A DNA stretch of 57,476 nucleotides from Planctomycetota bacterium (GTDB lineage: Bacteria > Planctomycetota > Planctomycetia > Gemmatales > Gemmataceae): positions 1 to 57,476 of the forward strand of contig JAIOPV010000290.1 of NCBI GenBank assembly GCA_021413735.1. The letters are read 5' to 3'. Below are positions 1 through 7,868 of this stretch, piece after piece. The position numbers and the translations under genes are program-made. Below the pieces are notes generated by a model, which worked only from the letters and a program-made list of their open reading frames with translations, did no database searches and had not been told where the DNA came from. The stretch's first letter is position 1. Each line of letters opens with the position of its first letter.

Positions 1-143
1 CTTCATCAATCCCCTCGAAAGGGCACGGGGATTCGGGGCACAACATCCCCAAAGCGGCACCGAAACGCTCATCGAATCCGCTGAGTGGGATCGGTCTTGC
101 CCCTCCTCCCTTTCAGGAAGCGGACGCGATTGCGCCACTGCCC

Positions 144-602
144 ATGAGGAAACCGTCGGTTTGGCGGAAGCTGATGCGGTTGATATCCGGGAAGGCGGCG
201 CCGGATGTGATTCACCTCAGTGTGCTTGGCCCGCCAGCGGTTGTGCCTGGTCAGACGGTCACGGTGATGGTGAACCTGCACACTCCGGAAGTGACCGATA
301 GCGTTCGCACTCTCTCTCGCGCAATTCAAAGTGATGCGGAACTGCTCGGCACGGGGTGCGTTGGCGCGATGGTGGTTCGCGACACGGAACTTGCGGTTCA
401 CTTGACGGTGACGAGCGCAGGGGTTTCGAAGTCATTGCTGACGTTCATCTGGCGAGGTTCGCCGCGACGGTTGTTGTTTGAACTTCACGTCCCCTGGGAA
501 GCGTCGTCGGGGCCTGCACTTGGCGTCGTCACGGTTGGCTACAAGAATATCTGCGTGGCGAAGACCGAGATCAGCCTGAACATTCTCCCTCGCAAGGGAT
601 GA
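144..602 (+). CDS. Hypothetical protein, possibly the C-terminal part of a longer gene
   Basis: A 152-residue product starting MRKPSVWRKLMRL if the ATG at 144 is used. No ribosome binding site precedes that ATG, and the same frame stays open back to base 3 with a proline-rich reading, so the true start may lie outside the window. The body is beta-rich and regular: VIHLSVLGPPAVVPGQ near residue 24, then a W-R-G turn near residue 106 and a closing strand pair. This pattern resembles small beta-sandwich modules at the C-terminus of some multidomain planctomycete and cyanobacterial proteins (recollection, not a search). There are no membrane segments or catalytic motifs. Function unknown. Confidence 0.6.
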   Translation: MRKPSVWRKLMRLISGKAAPDVIHLSVLGPPAVVPGQTVTVMVNLHTPEVTDSVRTLSRAIQSDAELLGTGCVGAMVVRDTELAVHLTVTSAGVSKSLLTFIWRGSPRRLLFELHVPWEASSGPALGVVTVGYKNICVAKTEISLNILPRKG

Positions 603-610
603 CAGCGCTT

Positions 611-697
611 CAAAATCCAAAATTCGAAGCACGAAATCCGAAACAAAGCCATCGACCTGTGCTTTTTTCGGATTTCGTGCTTCGTGCTTCGGATTTT
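611..697. repeat. Inverted repeat of the AAATCCGAA type
   Basis: Arms 625-643 and 666-684 are perfectly complementary over 19 bases (left arm begins CGAAGCACGAAATCC). Outer sequence 611-620 also pairs loosely with 688-697. It fills the gap between two plus-strand genes. A run of T at 663-668 lies inside the structure. It may act as a terminator or be a small dispersed palindrome; a related AAATCCGAA string recurs near 28010. Confidence 0.7.
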
Positions 698-717
698 CGA
701 GGCACTGTGAAGGAGCC

Positions 718-1041
718 GTGTCCTTGACCGAATACGTTTGCGTGACACTTCTCGCGGAGCCGCTGGAATCGGAATCGGCGTTCAAGGCACGACTGACGTC
801 GTTCTGGACGCACATGCTTCGCAACAAGCCCGACGATTACGAGCGAGTTTACGCCGAGGCGACACGGTTCGACCTCGTGGGGAGTTGCGTGACCAGGCAA
901 TACATGGTGCAAGTCGATGCGCTTGATGCATTGAGCATCGAGTTAGGAGCGAAGGGAATCGCGTTCTCGCCAGTTGACGTGGACGACACTTACACGAAGT
1001 ACGAAGCCACATCGCCTGACTGGTTTCAACTCGAACACTGA
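718..1041 (+). CDS. Conserved-looking hypothetical protein
   Basis: A 107-residue soluble acidic protein with a GTG start at 718, chosen because AGGAG sits just upstream and no ATG start fits. It begins with a short hydrophobic strand (EYVCVTLLAEP), followed by helical stretches with FWTHMLRNKPDDYERVYAEA and ending KYEATSPDWFQLEH. I do not recognise a named domain. There are no Cys motifs, membrane segments or signal peptide. It follows the upstream hypothetical gene after a repeat-filled gap, so co-transcription is uncertain. Base usage and third-position GC look like those of the neighbours, which supports real coding. Confidence 0.65.
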   Translation: MSLTEYVCVTLLAEPLESESAFKARLTSFWTHMLRNKPDDYERVYAEATRFDLVGSCVTRQYMVQVDALDALSIELGAKGIAFSPVDVDDTYTKYEATSPDWFQLEH

Positions 1042-1127
1042 CGATTCGCCGATCTCGATTTGGTCGGTGCTGCTTCATCCTGAAATGGGTTTAATACTCT
1101 TCCGCCCATGGAACGGAGCCGCAAGGG

Positions 1128-2147
1128 ATGACTGACGACAATCCCGAACCACAATTGCCAACGGGCACCATGTCGCGCTATGCGTGCGTGTGGTTCTTCG
1201 TTGGTTGCAGCGTGGCGGGATTGGTCGGCGTTGGACTCGCGTTGTGGGCGGCTTTTGCTCAGGCTCCCGTATGGATCCTTCCAGTTGCGTTCCTCGGTCC
1301 CCCTGTCGCGTTCGTTCTCATCTGCGGCTCGTTTGCCCTCCCGCGAGCCATTCGAGCCGCCCGTGAAGCGGTCCGAAATGCGCCGTCACCGGAAAGCGAA
1401 GCAGCGGCAGCCGCGGGAGCGGGCGTCGAAGCCGGCACCAAGGCCGAATCCACACCCATCGAGGAGCGAGGCGAATTCCCAACGGTTGAGGTTGAGGAAA
1501 CGCAACCGGGCAAGGTGCTTCCGCACAGCATTTTGCGGACGGGCGTTCCGCCTGGCTGCCAGTTGGGTTGTATCGCTGTCATCGCCGTGATCTGGAATTC
1601 CGTCGTCAGCGGGTTTGTGTTGCCGATTCTCGCACGGTGGAATCGTGGGCAGGTCGTGCAGTGGGTCGAGGTCTTGTTCCTCACGCCCTTCGTGCTGATC
1701 GGGCTGGTGTTGATCGGTGCGACACTTTACGCCGCACTCAATTGGATCGTTTCGCTACTCGTGGGTCGTGTGGCCGTGGAACTTTCCAATCATCCCATCG
1801 CAATCGGGGCGACCGTTCGCATTCAACTCGCGCAGTACGGACTTGTTCCGCTCGCGCGTGTGAAAGTACGGCTCATCTGCACGGAGGAAGCCACCTACGT
1901 TGCTGGCACGAGCCAATCGACCGCCAAACGGGAAGTCGTGACGAAGCTGATCTCGGACCCGGATGAAGCCCCGACCGGTGGCGGTTTACCGCTCGCAGCG
2001 GAATTCATTGTGCCGCCGGATGCGATGCACTCGTTCAGTGCCCCGAACAACAAAATCAAATGGACGGTTTGCGTGACCGGCCGCGTGCTGGGTTTGCTTC
2101 CGTTTCGCAACGATTTCAATGTCACTGTCAGTCCGGGGGCGTTGTGA
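1128..2147 (+). CDS. Membrane protein with C-terminal arrestin-like beta domain
   Basis: 339 residues. Hydrophobic segments lie at about 20-44, 50-72, 147-168 and 181-212, with an acidic, Ala/Glu-rich linker (80-130) between the pairs. After the last segment comes a beta-rich domain (215-339) with the strands VAVELSNHPIAIGATVRIQL and a late PPDAMHSFSAPNNKIKWTV motif. That motif resembles the second half of bacterial arrestin-like domains, where a P-x-SF-x-N-x-I-x-W strand is common (family recollection). The stop overlaps the GTG start of the next gene by four bases (GTGA at 2144), so the two are translationally coupled. Role unknown; the neighbours suggest a membrane-anchored partner in a three-protein complex. 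Confidence 0.8.
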   Translation: MTDDNPEPQLPTGTMSRYACVWFFVGCSVAGLVGVGLALWAAFAQAPVWILPVAFLGPPVAFVLICGSFALPRAIRAAREAVRNAPSPESEAAAAAGAGVEAGTKAESTPIEERGEFPTVEVEETQPGKVLPHSILRTGVPPGCQLGCIAVIAVIWNSVVSGFVLPILARWNRGQVVQWVEVLFLTPFVLIGLVLIGATLYAALNWIVSLLVGRVAVELSNHPIAIGATVRIQLAQYGLVPLARVKVRLICTEEATYVAGTSQSTAKREVVTKLISDPDEAPTGGGLPLAAEFIVPPDAMHSFSAPNNKIKWTVCVTGRVLGLLPFRNDFNVTVSPGAL

Positions 2148-2536
2148 TCGACGAACCAAACATTGGGCTGGAACTGGCATCGAGAGCGCTCGCACCACGA
2201 GGCGAACTCACGGGCGTATTCGTGCTCGCTGGCGGCCCGCCGGCCGACACCAAGAGCATCGAGTTCTCCGTGCTGTGGCGAACGTCTGGCAAGGGAACCG
2301 AAGACATTGGCGTCGTGTATTACGAGGCGTGGAAGCCAGACGATGGCACGCTCGCGGCGTTTCCGAATCCGAACACGTTCGCGGTCGCGTTGCCGCCGAC
2401 GCCGTGGAGCTACGATGGGAAGCTCATCAAGATTCACTGGCTCGCAAGGCTCCGCGTTCGCTGGGAATCCGACGGCAGCACTCGCGAAGTGGTCAAGGAT
2501 GTCGAGTTCACGCTCACCCCGCCAGCACGAACATGA
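2144..2536 (+). CDS. Arrestin-like beta-sandwich protein
   Basis: 130 residues from a GTG start at 2144. I chose this start over the upstream GTG/ATG possibilities because it gives the GTGA overlap with the preceding stop and begins at the domain edge (VIDEPNIGLEL). The fold reads as an arrestin-like half: a strand with RGELTGVFVLAGG, then SIEFSVLWRTSGKGTEDIGV, then SYDGKLIKIHWLARLRV. The SYDGxLIKIxW string is the part most typical of bacterial arrestin-like proteins. It is soluble and has no signal peptide. Its stop overlaps the ATG of the ATPase gene by four bases (ATGA at 2533). Probably works with the membrane arrestin-like protein upstream; function unknown. Confidence 0.75.
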   Translation: MIDEPNIGLELASRALAPRGELTGVFVLAGGPPADTKSIEFSVLWRTSGKGTEDIGVVYYEAWKPDDGTLAAFPNPNTFAVALPPTPWSYDGKLIKIHWLARLRVRWESDGSTREVVKDVEFTLTPPART

Positions 2537-3117
2537 CGCCAGTCGATCACCTTCCGAGGATGAATCCGTTCTCGACGCGGTTCGTGCAACCCGGAGTGAT
2601 TCCGTTTCGGTTCCCGACGCCTGACGGCCTTGCCGCGATGATTCGCAGGTTGCACGAAACATCTGGTTGGGGCGAGATCGTCGGACCGCACGGAAGCGGT
2701 AAATCGACGCTTCTCGCGTCGCTGCTTCCGGCGCTCACCGCGTGGCAAGTCCACCATATTCGCCTGAACGCGACGCATCGTACGCTGTCGCTGGAAGCGT
2801 TCGAGTCGCGTTCGCCGGGAAGCATCCTCGTCATCGACGGCTTCGAGCAACTCGGAATCTTCACGCGATGGCGGCTGAAACGGCACTGCCGACGGAACAG
2901 ATGCGGGTTGCTCGTGACAGCTCACCGCTCGATGGGATTGCCGCAACTGCGACGCACGGACGTGACCCACGAATCGGCCGCCGAACTGATTCGGAGCCTG
3001 TTGCCGACGGGCGGCGACTGGGTACTGACAGACTTCGACATCGCGGCACGATTACGGCACCATCGCGGTAGTCTGCGTGAGGTGCTGTTCGAGCTTTATG
3101 ACCGGTGGGAACAATAA
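2533..3117 (+). CDS. Small P-loop ATPase of an arrestin-like operon
   Basis: 194 residues. The start at 2533 makes an ATGA overlap with the previous gene; the same frame is open further upstream but only as a shadow. Walker A is GPHGSGKS at 51-58, Walker B is ILVIDG with Asp102, and a sensor-like strand LLVTAHRS follows at 126-132. An Arg/His-rich helix (TRWRLKRHCRRNRCG) lies between them. The C-terminus LREVLFELYDRWEQ is a distinct helical signature. It is smaller than typical AAA+ proteins and lacks a recognisable lid. Context suggests it energises or regulates the two arrestin-like proteins. I recall similar small ATPases in other planctomycetes but cannot name a characterised one. Confidence 0.8.
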   Translation: MTPVDHLPRMNPFSTRFVQPGVIPFRFPTPDGLAAMIRRLHETSGWGEIVGPHGSGKSTLLASLLPALTAWQVHHIRLNATHRTLSLEAFESRSPGSILVIDGFEQLGIFTRWRLKRHCRRNRCGLLVTAHRSMGLPQLRRTDVTHESAAELIRSLLPTGGDWVLTDFDIAARLRHHRGSLREVLFELYDRWEQ

Positions 3118-3126
3118 ATTTGGTTT

Positions 3127-3174
3127 CGCCGCTTGCGGCTTCGCAGGCCACAGCCTGCGAAGCCGCAAGCGGCG
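3127..3174. terminator. Perfect 22-bp hairpin between convergent genes
   Basis: Arms 3127-3148 and 3153-3174 pair perfectly around a 4-base loop; the left arm begins CGCCGCTTGCGGCTTCG. It sits between a plus gene ending at 3117 and a minus gene ending at 3179, so it can terminate both. The CGCCGCTTGCGGC core recurs at 32364-32417 and, as CGCCACTTGCGGC, at 56133-56183, so it is also a dispersed palindrome family. Confidence 0.75.
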
Positions 3175-3178
3175 ATTC

Positions 3179-4405
3179 TTAACCGAACGCGACGCGAGTA
3201 CCGAGGCGACTCATCAACTCTTCCCGCACGGACGGTCCGATGATCGCGCCGGGTAACGTCAGGCGTTCCAGAGTGTCCGGATTCATCGCGTTGACCAGCG
3301 AGTAAACCGCTGCGTCCGGAATCAGGTCGGCAGCACGCTCGGCCGATCCGTACAGCCGTTCGCCGAGCAAGCCGAGAATGCCCGTGGGGCTGTCGCAGGA
3401 GATCCGCAGACGACGGAGCTTCTTCACCCACGGTGCGGCCGCGAGGGCTTCAAAGGCAGGCCCGAAGTCGGCCCATTGCACGACCGCCGTGCCTGGGAAC
3501 GTGACCGATTGCGTGAACAGTCGAATCACATCGGTGAGCGCCTGAGCCACCGCACCGCCAAATAGCCCCGGCGTTCCGATCATCATGTCGAGTTCTTCGA
3601 GATGTTCGTGAATGCAGTTCGCCGCGAGATCGCGAACCGCGTCCGGATTCAGCCGACCCGTGAAGTGAAGCGACCGCAACTTCGGCCATGCCCGCGACGT
3701 CGCAAGAAAGCGGATGGTGTCGGCGTTGGCCCCGAGGGGATTCACCGTGAGTTTGGTCAACGCCGTGAGGTGTTCAGACCCCGTGACCAGCATCGCGGTG
3801 TTCGAAAGAAGGCTGTCGAAGGTCAGTTCCGAAAGTCGCTCCAGGTGCGGGCCATGGATGCGTTCCCATTGCACGGGTTCGACGGTGAACGAGAACGCAA
3901 GCCGGACCAACGGCATCGCGTCGCCCCAACGATGCACCAGTTCCGGGACGTTCTCCACGGGGTCCATGTTGAGGAACCGCACTTCTTCGGGGAACCCTGC
4001 CACGAAGCGAATCGACATGCCGCCGAGATGCACTGACGTGTCGTGTTCTGTGTGGAGATATGGCCAGTTCGCCGGCTTCAGTTCCCGCCCGACCGCTCGC
4101 ACAATGCGATCTCGCAGCCGACGACGCGGAACATACGGCAACGGCAGCCCCGCAGCTTCGCACACAGGTCGCCACCAGCGTGGCCAGTGTTCCTCGAACA
4201 GTTCAGGAATCCGACGCACCGACGAGTGAAACGGCATCGCCACGGGGGCCGCTTCCTGATTGATCTGCGCTCGAATGAACTCGGCACGAGTTGCGTCTAC
4301 TGTGTCGCCGGTTTCGTCGAGCGCATCGGCGTACACCAGCCGAACGGTGCGATCTTCGGGGCTGGCGATGATGGCTTGATGCAGCGCTTCGAGTGTGGTG
4401 ACCAT
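3179..4405 (-). CDS. TIGR02996-domain protein with leucine-rich-like repeats
   Basis: 408 residues. The N-terminus (about 5-50: LEALHQAIIASPEDRTVRLVYADALDE and on) matches the planctomycete/myxobacterial TIGR02996 repeat-companion module, whose hallmark is P-x-D-x-x-x-RLVYADxL-x-E. The remainder has irregular leucine-rich segments such as LERLSELTFDSLL and LTALTKLTVNPLG, consistent with degenerate LRRs. There is no signal peptide or membrane segment, so it is probably cytoplasmic. These proteins are abundant in planctomycetes with unknown roles, presumably protein binding. It ends at the shared hairpin and lies just downstream of the CNNM/CBS gene on the same strand (gap 23 bases), so the two may be co-transcribed. 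Confidence 0.8.
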   Translation of the reverse strand: MVTTLEALHQAIIASPEDRTVRLVYADALDETGDTVDATRAEFIRAQINQEAAPVAMPFHSSVRRIPELFEEHWPRWWRPVCEAAGLPLPYVPRRRLRDRIVRAVGRELKPANWPYLHTEHDTSVHLGGMSIRFVAGFPEEVRFLNMDPVENVPELVHRWGDAMPLVRLAFSFTVEPVQWERIHGPHLERLSELTFDSLLSNTAMLVTGSEHLTALTKLTVNPLGANADTIRFLATSRAWPKLRSLHFTGRLNPDAVRDLAANCIHEHLEELDMMIGTPGLFGGAVAQALTDVIRLFTQSVTFPGTAVVQWADFGPAFEALAAAPWVKKLRRLRISCDSPTGILGLLGERLYGSAERAADLIPDAAVYSLVNAMNPDTLERLTLPGAIIGPSVREELMSRLGTRVAFG

Positions 4406-4428
4406 GGTGGTTCAGCCAACGTTCGCGG

Positions 4429-5562
4429 CTAACTTTTCGGCTTCTCCTTCGGCGGTGCAGGCCGATGCAATCCAGACGCATTCGGCTTTGGAGCCACCAT
4501 CGCCGCTCGGCGACGAGCCAGCTTCAACTTCGGCACAGGCACATCGTGTTCGTCCTCGATATCGCCGACGATCTCTTCCAGCACATCCTCAAGCGTGATA
4601 AGCCCGAGCACGGTTCCGTTTGAGTCGCGAACCACGGCCATCGGGCGATGCGATTTGCGAAAGAGTCGGAAGGCGTTCGACACCGGTTCGTCCGGATCGA
4701 GGAACGTTGCCGGGTAAAGAGCGTCTTCCAACAGCACCACCCCTGACGTGCTGAACAAGAAGAACAGATCCTTGGTATTCACGATACCAACGATCTTGTC
4801 GGGAGTGGCATCGAACACAGGCAACCGGGTGTGCGCTCCAAGTCGTGCGACTTCCATGACCTTGTCGGGCGGACTGTTCACATCGAGCGCCGCCATCTTC
4901 TCGCGGGACACCATGCAGTCTCGCACTCGCTTGTCGGCCAACGCAAACACGTTCAGCACCATGTCGGCAGCGTCGGCGTCGATCTCGCCAGCCTCCTCGC
5001 TGTCCTCGACCAGCAGACGCAGTTCGTCCACCGTGTGAACCTCACCTTCGTCACCCGTGCCCTTGTAGCCCAGCCGACGAAGGAACCAGTTGCTCGATCC
5101 GTTCATGAGCCGAATCAGCGGACTTGAGACACGCCCGAACAGAGTCACCGGTCGGGCCACCCACATGCCAATCAACTCCGCTTCCTGAAGGGCCGCGAGT
5201 TTGGGCATCTGCTCGCCAAACACGACGTGCATGTACGTGACGAGGCAGAGGGTGATGAAGACCGATAAAACCTGTGTCCATTCCTTCGTGAGACCGGTGA
5301 ACAACGGTTGGATCAGGTGGTGAATGGCCGGTTCGCTGACGAACCCGAGCGCGAGGCTGGCAACCGTGATCCCGAGTTGACACGCGGCCACACTGCGGTT
5401 CAGATCGGTAATGGCGTGCATCAGGGAAGCCGCACCGGGCTGCTTCTGGTTCACCAACTCCTCAACGCGAGTTCGGCGAATGGAGACGAGTGCGAACTCC
5501 GCAGCCACGAAGAAGCCATTGATCGAAATCAGGATCGGAATCGCGACCAGACCCAGGATCAT
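4429..5562 (-). CDS. CNNM/CBS-domain membrane protein (CorC/HlyC family)
   Basis: 377 residues from the ATG at 5562. The frame stays open upstream to 5796, but that stretch reads low-complexity sequence, whereas MILGLVAIPILISINGFF is the usual family start (N-terminal helix then FVAAEFALVSIRRTRVEEL). Order: DUF21/CNNM transmembrane domain (1-190) with GxxxASLALGFVSEPA and FGEQMPK, then two CBS motifs (about 205-325, including MVSREKMAALDV and PMAVVRDSNGTVLGLITLEDVLEEIVGDI). The family was once called hemolysin; many members influence Mg2+/Co2+ efflux. The usual C-terminal transporter-associated HlyC domain is absent: the protein ends in a short basic Pro/Lys tail. Confidence 0.9.
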   Translation of the reverse strand: MILGLVAIPILISINGFFVAAEFALVSIRRTRVEELVNQKQPGAASLMHAITDLNRSVAACQLGITVASLALGFVSEPAIHHLIQPLFTGLTKEWTQVLSVFITLCLVTYMHVVFGEQMPKLAALQEAELIGMWVARPVTLFGRVSSPLIRLMNGSSNWFLRRLGYKGTGDEGEVHTVDELRLLVEDSEEAGEIDADAADMVLNVFALADKRVRDCMVSREKMAALDVNSPPDKVMEVARLGAHTRLPVFDATPDKIVGIVNTKDLFFLFSTSGVVLLEDALYPATFLDPDEPVSNAFRLFRKSHRPMAVVRDSNGTVLGLITLEDVLEEIVGDIEDEHDVPVPKLKLARRRAAMVAPKPNASGLHRPAPPKEKPKS

Positions 5563-5888
5563 GGAGGTGAGATCGGACGGTCCAGTAGAGACGTCAGCGG
5601 ACGCCAGCAAGGGAAGGCAGTGAGACAGTGAAACAGGGAGACTAGGAGACAAGGAGAATCCCCGGACGTTCCAGTCGGTATCGAACACAACCCGCAGGAA
5701 CATTCTACAGCAAGCAGCACGAAGGAGGTCTTCGGGTGCAAATCGGATGCCCTGACACGAAACCGAAGTGTACAATCCCGAGAGCAGCCACCACAACGGT
5801 TCCCGGTTGAGTTCTTGGACTTCGCCACTGGCGGCGGAGCGCTCGGTGTGACGCTACGCCGCAAGCGGCGAGTAGTCGGAGCCCAAAG
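5563..5888. other. Divergent intergenic region with purine-rich tract and degenerate palindrome
   Basis: This 326-base gap separates the divergent CNNM/CBS and kinase genes, so both promoters should lie here, though no clear -35/-10 pair stands out. Bases 5611-5658 are a purine-rich run of GAGAC/GGAGAC variants that translates as SLSPSLPVSLSH on the minus strand. Bases 5822-5871 are a decayed copy of the GCCGCTTGCGGC palindrome (arms 5822-5844 and 5850-5871, several mismatches). Confidence 0.5.
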
Positions 5889-7799
5889 GTGTCCATCTCA
5901 GGCACAATCGACGAACTCCTCATCCGCTGGCAAGACCTCCGACAACGTGGGCTGCCTGCGTCGGTGCGTGAACTGTGCGTCGATCATCCGGCGTTGACCG
6001 ACGAACTCGCAGCACGCATCAAAGCCTTTGAGTCGATGGAGGCGCTTCTGGGTTTGGGGCAATACGCGACGCTTCCCGGTGCAGGTGGCGGCAATCCCAG
6101 CGTTCCGAGGCACCTCGCCGAGAAGTTACTTCCGCTCGGTTACGAACTGATTGATGTCATCGACCAGGGCGGAATGGGCGTCATTTACAAGGCAACTCAG
6201 GTCAAGCTGCGGCGAATCGTTGCTCTGAAGATGATCGCGGGCTTCCGGGTTGGGCCGAAGCAACTGGCACGCTTCCGTGTCGAAGTCGAAGCGGTGGCGC
6301 AGTTGCAGCACCCGCACATCGTGCAAATCTACGAGGTCGGCGAAGTCGATGGTCACTCGTACTTCTCGATGGAGTACCTCGAAGGTGGCACACTATCGAA
6401 GTGTTTCTCCAATGGTCCACTCCCTCCGATTGCTGCCGCGGAACTGCTGGAAGTGCTGGCACGGGCCATCCACCATGCCCACACTCGAGGCATCGTTCAC
6501 CGCGATCTGAAGCCCGGAAACATTCTGCTTGCGAAGCCCGAAATTGATCCTGGGAAGATGAACGAGAACGCTGAAACTGTCGCGTTCCCGCTGACTCCTT
6601 CCGCTTCGCTGGCAAAGGTCGCTGATTTCGGATTGGCGAAGCGGCTCGGTGCCGACACGGACCACACCGCAACGGGTGAAGTTGTTGGCACCCCGTGCTA
6701 CATGGCTCCCGAACAGGCCGAAGGCCGAAGCAACACCAGCGGCCCCGCGTGCGATCAGTACGCCCTCGGCGCAATTCTCTACGAAGCCCTCACCGGCCGA
6801 CCGCCGTTCCAGGCTGGCACCGTTCTCGAAACACTCCAGATGGTGTCGCGGAACGAGCCGGATGCCCCTCGCTCAATTCGGCCCGAGATACCGCGTGACC
6901 TCGAAGCGATTTGCTTGAAGTGCCTGGAGAAGAAGCCCTCGCATCGCTACCCGAGCGCCGAGGCTCTGGCCGACGATCTTCGTCGGTTTGTTGGTGGGCT
7001 TCCCGTGAAGGCACGGCCTCTGTCGCGGACCGTTCGCACCCTGAGATGGTGCCGTCGCCGCCCGATCCGGGCCAGCGGACTCGTGCTTCTCGCGGTCGCT
7101 TCGGTAGCGTTGATCGTCTGGCAGAGTGGGTACATCGAACGCCAACAGAGTCGAAAGAAGGCGGTTGCAGTTGCTCCGCAGGCACGCGAAATCTTGAAGC
7201 GGAATTGCTATGAGTGTCACGGCGGCAGCAAGTCTGAACGCGGTTTCCTTGTGCTCGATCGTGCTTCGTTGCTCGATTTGAGCCGCAAGAATGTGGTTCC
7301 GGGGCACCCCGACCAATCCCGCCTGATTCAGCGAATTGTCGATGGCACGATGCCTCCAAAGGAAGACGAACTCTACTTGCCGCGAGTGACGCCGTTGGAG
7401 TTGGGGATCTTGCGGGATTGGATCGCGGGGGGCGCTCCGGAATTTCCACCGGAAGACCCGACTTCGCCAACGCCACCGGTGGTTCCGCGTTCTGAGTTGG
7501 CCGCCGAGGTGAAGGCGATACTCGTTCATCATTGCTACGAGTGCCATCAACTCAAGGATGAGAAGGGAGGCATTCGGGTGATGGATCACAACCTGTTGAT
7601 AGACACGCGAGCGGTGGTTAAGCCTGGCAGCCCGGACGAGTCGGAGCTTTACAAGTTGCTCCTCTTGGCAGAGGACGCAAAAGGTGTGATGCCGCCGATG
7701 AACCAACCTCGGATGGAACCGGAAGAAATCGACACGATTCGCCGTTGGATCGAGGCTGGTGCGCCGCCGTTCCCGCCATCGCCAAAACCTCCGAAGTGA
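5889..7799 (+). CDS. Ser/Thr protein kinase fused to two planctomycete cytochrome c-like domains
   Basis: 636 residues, GTG start. A short helical N-terminal region (1-80) precedes a Hanks-type kinase domain (about 84-370): Gly-rich loop IDQGGMGVIYKA, Lys114 in VALKMI, HRDLKPGN (Asp206), DFG at 246-248 and APE at 273-275. All catalytic residues are present. One transmembrane helix lies at about 396-411. Beyond it are two domains each with a heme c motif: CYECH at 440-444 and CYECH at 549-553, each followed by an MPP string and a WI-x-x-GAP ending typical of planctomycete PSCyt1-type cytochromes. The predicted topology puts the kinase in the cytoplasm and the hemes outside the membrane. This suggests a redox- or ligand-sensing receptor kinase; that role is inferred. 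Confidence 0.9.
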   Translation: MSISGTIDELLIRWQDLRQRGLPASVRELCVDHPALTDELAARIKAFESMEALLGLGQYATLPGAGGGNPSVPRHLAEKLLPLGYELIDVIDQGGMGVIYKATQVKLRRIVALKMIAGFRVGPKQLARFRVEVEAVAQLQHPHIVQIYEVGEVDGHSYFSMEYLEGGTLSKCFSNGPLPPIAAAELLEVLARAIHHAHTRGIVHRDLKPGNILLAKPEIDPGKMNENAETVAFPLTPSASLAKVADFGLAKRLGADTDHTATGEVVGTPCYMAPEQAEGRSNTSGPACDQYALGAILYEALTGRPPFQAGTVLETLQMVSRNEPDAPRSIRPEIPRDLEAICLKCLEKKPSHRYPSAEALADDLRRFVGGLPVKARPLSRTVRTLRWCRRRPIRASGLVLLAVASVALIVWQSGYIERQQSRKKAVAVAPQAREILKRNCYECHGGSKSERGFLVLDRASLLDLSRKNVVPGHPDQSRLIQRIVDGTMPPKEDELYLPRVTPLELGILRDWIAGGAPEFPPEDPTSPTPPVVPRSELAAEVKAILVHHCYECHQLKDEKGGIRVMDHNLLIDTRAVVKPGSPDESELYKLLLLAEDAKGVMPPMNQPRMEPEEIDTIRRWIEAGAPPFPPSPKPPK

Positions 7800-7868
7800 T
7801 AAACCCCCGTGGTTCACACGAGACTTCGTATCCTGAATTGAACAACGCTTTTCTCTCTGCGGTTGCGT

